Positions 10,452 to 11,796 of a stretch of 11,796 nt of DNA are shown here, one piece after another. A program made the position numbers and the translations under genes. The stretch is from Cyclostephanos tholiformis (lineage: Eukaryota > Bacillariophyta > Thalassiosirophyceae > Thalassiosirales > Thalassiosiraceae). The stretch covers positions 1-11,796 of the forward strand of contig JALLPB010000998.1 in the NCBI GenBank assembly GCA_036939975.1, given 5' to 3'. The notes below the pieces were generated by a model, which saw nothing but the letters and a program-made list of their open reading frames with translations, was not told the origin of the DNA and did no database searches. Position 1 is the first letter of the stretch. Each line of letters starts with the position of its first letter.

Positions 10452-11658
10452 GTGTTGGCTGCGCGGTCTTGACCGAGACCAAGCTCACCGATCGATATCC
10501 CAAGTTCATCTCGGGATATCAGGTGATCTCATCTAAGGCGATGAGTCCACATCAGGGGGGGGTAGCCCTGTTGTGGAGAGACTCAGAGGATCAGGGCTTT
10601 TGGTTGAGGCAGTGCACATTGCCTCTCCGAACATCTTGACCTTTCAGCTCGTCACGAGGGGAGTATCGATTCTTCGTCATAGGTGCGTACATCCCCCCCA
10701 CTGACATGACGGGGGTGGATGACCTTCATGCCGCCTGGGCTAAGTGCCATCCAAACTGTAAATCATTATTGCTAGGGGACTTGAATTTTGACTTTTGGGC
10801 CCCACAAACCAACCGGGGGGAGATCATCACGGACTTCATCAGTGAAATAAACCTCAAAGACGTGAGCCATAAATACGTCCAACAATGTGGTCGACAACAG
10901 GGAAGAGGAGCACAATGGACATGGCAACAACAAAGGGGGGGGGGCATTGGCACCAATCCCAGCAAGATTATTGCATGGCAAGGGAATTGGATGGGAGGTA
11001 TTTTTGCAATGTGGCATTCCGGCAGCCCAGGATCCATGATTCGAATCATCGGGTCGTCATTGCATCCATACAAAAGGGAAAAGTTGGAAAGCTCAAGCAA
11101 TACCGTAAGAGCCATCAAACCTTCCCCCTACATCTCCCATCCATGAAGGAGCAAGATGCACAGACATTCTTATTCAGGGAATTGCAGGCTACTGCGAGGA
11201 GGAAGTGCCGACACAACAAAAATGCAGCGACTGGATCACTGAGGAGAGTTGGTGGTTAACACCAATTAGGCAATGCTCTGCCACACCGGCCACCTGTGTC
11301 AAGTGGGGGGGAGTCATATGCAACGTCAAAATGGTGCAATGATTTGCAGGGACCAAACTGCATGCACAGAATGGGTTGGGACTCTCATTGAGTCCGAACT
11401 CACTGGGGGAAATGTTCAAGAAGCCTTCCGCCATTTGAAAGGATGGTATCAGGCTGCTTCGGAAATGCAGGCAAAGGGCAAAGCCATGTTTCCAAACTAT
11501 GGAGCATCAGACTTCAGAAAGAGTCGACTTGTATGCAAGGAGGATGCCACCAGGCGAGCCTCTTCTGAGCAATGTTGAAAGGATCGAAATCAATGAGGAC
11601 ATTCCGCAAGCTGTCCAATGGCCGCATGGCTGCAGCCTCTGACATGAACCCAGAAGTT
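10370..11658 (+). pseudogene. Decayed non-LTR retrotransposon: endonuclease domain plus linker, reverse transcriptase missing
   Basis: The frame beginning near 10370 shows the start of an exonuclease/endonuclease/phosphatase domain of the LINE type: TTWNIKSSRG, then TETK (10472-10483) with the catalytic Glu position, and HQGGVALLW. After two frame changes comes FFVIGAYIPPTD and GDLN (10775-10786). After a third comes HDSNHR (11035-11052), where intact elements have SDHR. The catalytic Asp is therefore Asn. Farther on, fragments KGWYQAASEMQAK, DLYARRMPPGEP and KLSNGRMAAAS match the linker that precedes the reverse transcriptase in such elements. Frame changes fall near 10603, 10658, 10960, 11190, 11260, 11475 and 11607. 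Matches stop near 11658 and no reverse transcriptase motif follows. The element is a non-autonomous, inactive copy on the plus strand. G-runs are common here but mostly keep the frame. Confidence 0.82.
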
Positions 11659-11669
11659 CACTGTAACTT

Positions 11670-11687
11670 GTGTAACAATTGTTACAC
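11670..11687. repeat. 18-bp perfect palindrome GTGTAACAATTGTTACAC
   Basis: The sequence is self-complementary over 18 bases. Another TGTAAC copy lies at 11662-11667. It starts about 12 nt after the last recognisable retroelement sequence, so it marks or lies close to the break between the remnant and the following DNA. It also contains the stop codon of the minus-strand open frame described next. Confidence 0.85.
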
Positions 11688-11796
11688 TTTAGGCATGCCT
11701 GACCCAAGGCCAAACATTAAGTGTGTACAGTACTTATCTAAATCTAAAGTACATTTAAAGGTGCCAAACGGATTTTTAGCACCAAGTGGAACCTCT
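11682..11796 (-). CDS. Possible 3' end of an unidentified minus-strand gene (partial, 37 residues)
   Basis: On the minus strand the frame is open from the window edge to a TAA at 11684-11682. It reads EVPLGAKNPFGTF and, farther on, MFGLGSGMPKV before the stop. Composition is protein-like and uses A/T-rich codons, unlike the GC-rich genes elsewhere in the window. I do not recognise the family. An open frame this short can occur by chance. It could be a host exon, part of another mobile element, or nothing. Sequence beyond the edge would settle it. Confidence 0.2.
   Translation of the reverse strand, partial: EVPLGAKNPFGTFKCTLDLDKYCTHLMFGLGSGMPKV

Noticed and set aside
10555..10562. G homopolymers as the cause of the retroelement frame changes
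   Set aside because: The G8 run here and the C7 run near 10693-10699 both keep the reading frame, and most frame changes lie away from long runs. Only the break near 10960 is close to one (G10 at about 10935-10944).

Overview
This is a piece of a nuclear genome from an alga with a complex red-lineage plastid, most likely a diatom. Two protein genes start with a signal peptide followed at once by a Phe-containing cleavage motif (VVA|FVVP and IGA|FHAP). This is the bipartite plastid presequence of diatoms and their relatives. Genes have short GT-AG introns (103-253 nt) with GTGAGT/GTACGT-type donors. A cryptophyte, haptophyte or another stramenopile cannot be excluded from sequence alone.

Layout: (1) 192-1904 (+) is a five-exon gene for a conserved SGNH/GDSL-hydrolase-like protein of 352 aa. 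(2) 2118-5339 (-) is a two-exon gene for the nucleolar pre-rRNA processing factor ESF1 (1032 aa), convergent with gene 1. (3) 5340-6048 is a shared divergent upstream region with a CT/GA microsatellite, a CACGTG palindrome, a TGACGT site and a G-rich tract. (4) 6049-8211 (+) is a three-exon gene for a plastid-targeted group I chaperonin, Cpn60 (599 aa). (5) 8444-9952 (-) is an intronless gene for a plastid-targeted RimP-like ribosome maturation factor (502 aa), convergent with Cpn60. (6) About 10370-11658 (+) is a decayed, 3'-truncated non-LTR retrotransposon. It carries an endonuclease domain and the linker leading to a reverse transcriptase, and is broken by about seven frame changes. (7) 11659-11796 is unrelated-looking sequence with an 18-bp perfect palindrome and a short open minus-strand frame running off the edge.

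Three of the four intact genes concern making or folding proteins: ESF1 for cytosolic ribosomes, RimP-like for plastid ribosomes, and Cpn60 for plastid protein folding. I see no evidence that they form a single system, because the genes are separately transcribed and arranged divergently or convergently. The gaps at 1905-2117 and 8212-8443 are short shared 3' regions in which I see nothing else. I found no tRNA or rRNA gene and no CRISPR array. Exon boundaries were worked out by hand from reading frame, GT-AG sites and family conservation. No alignment or search was run.
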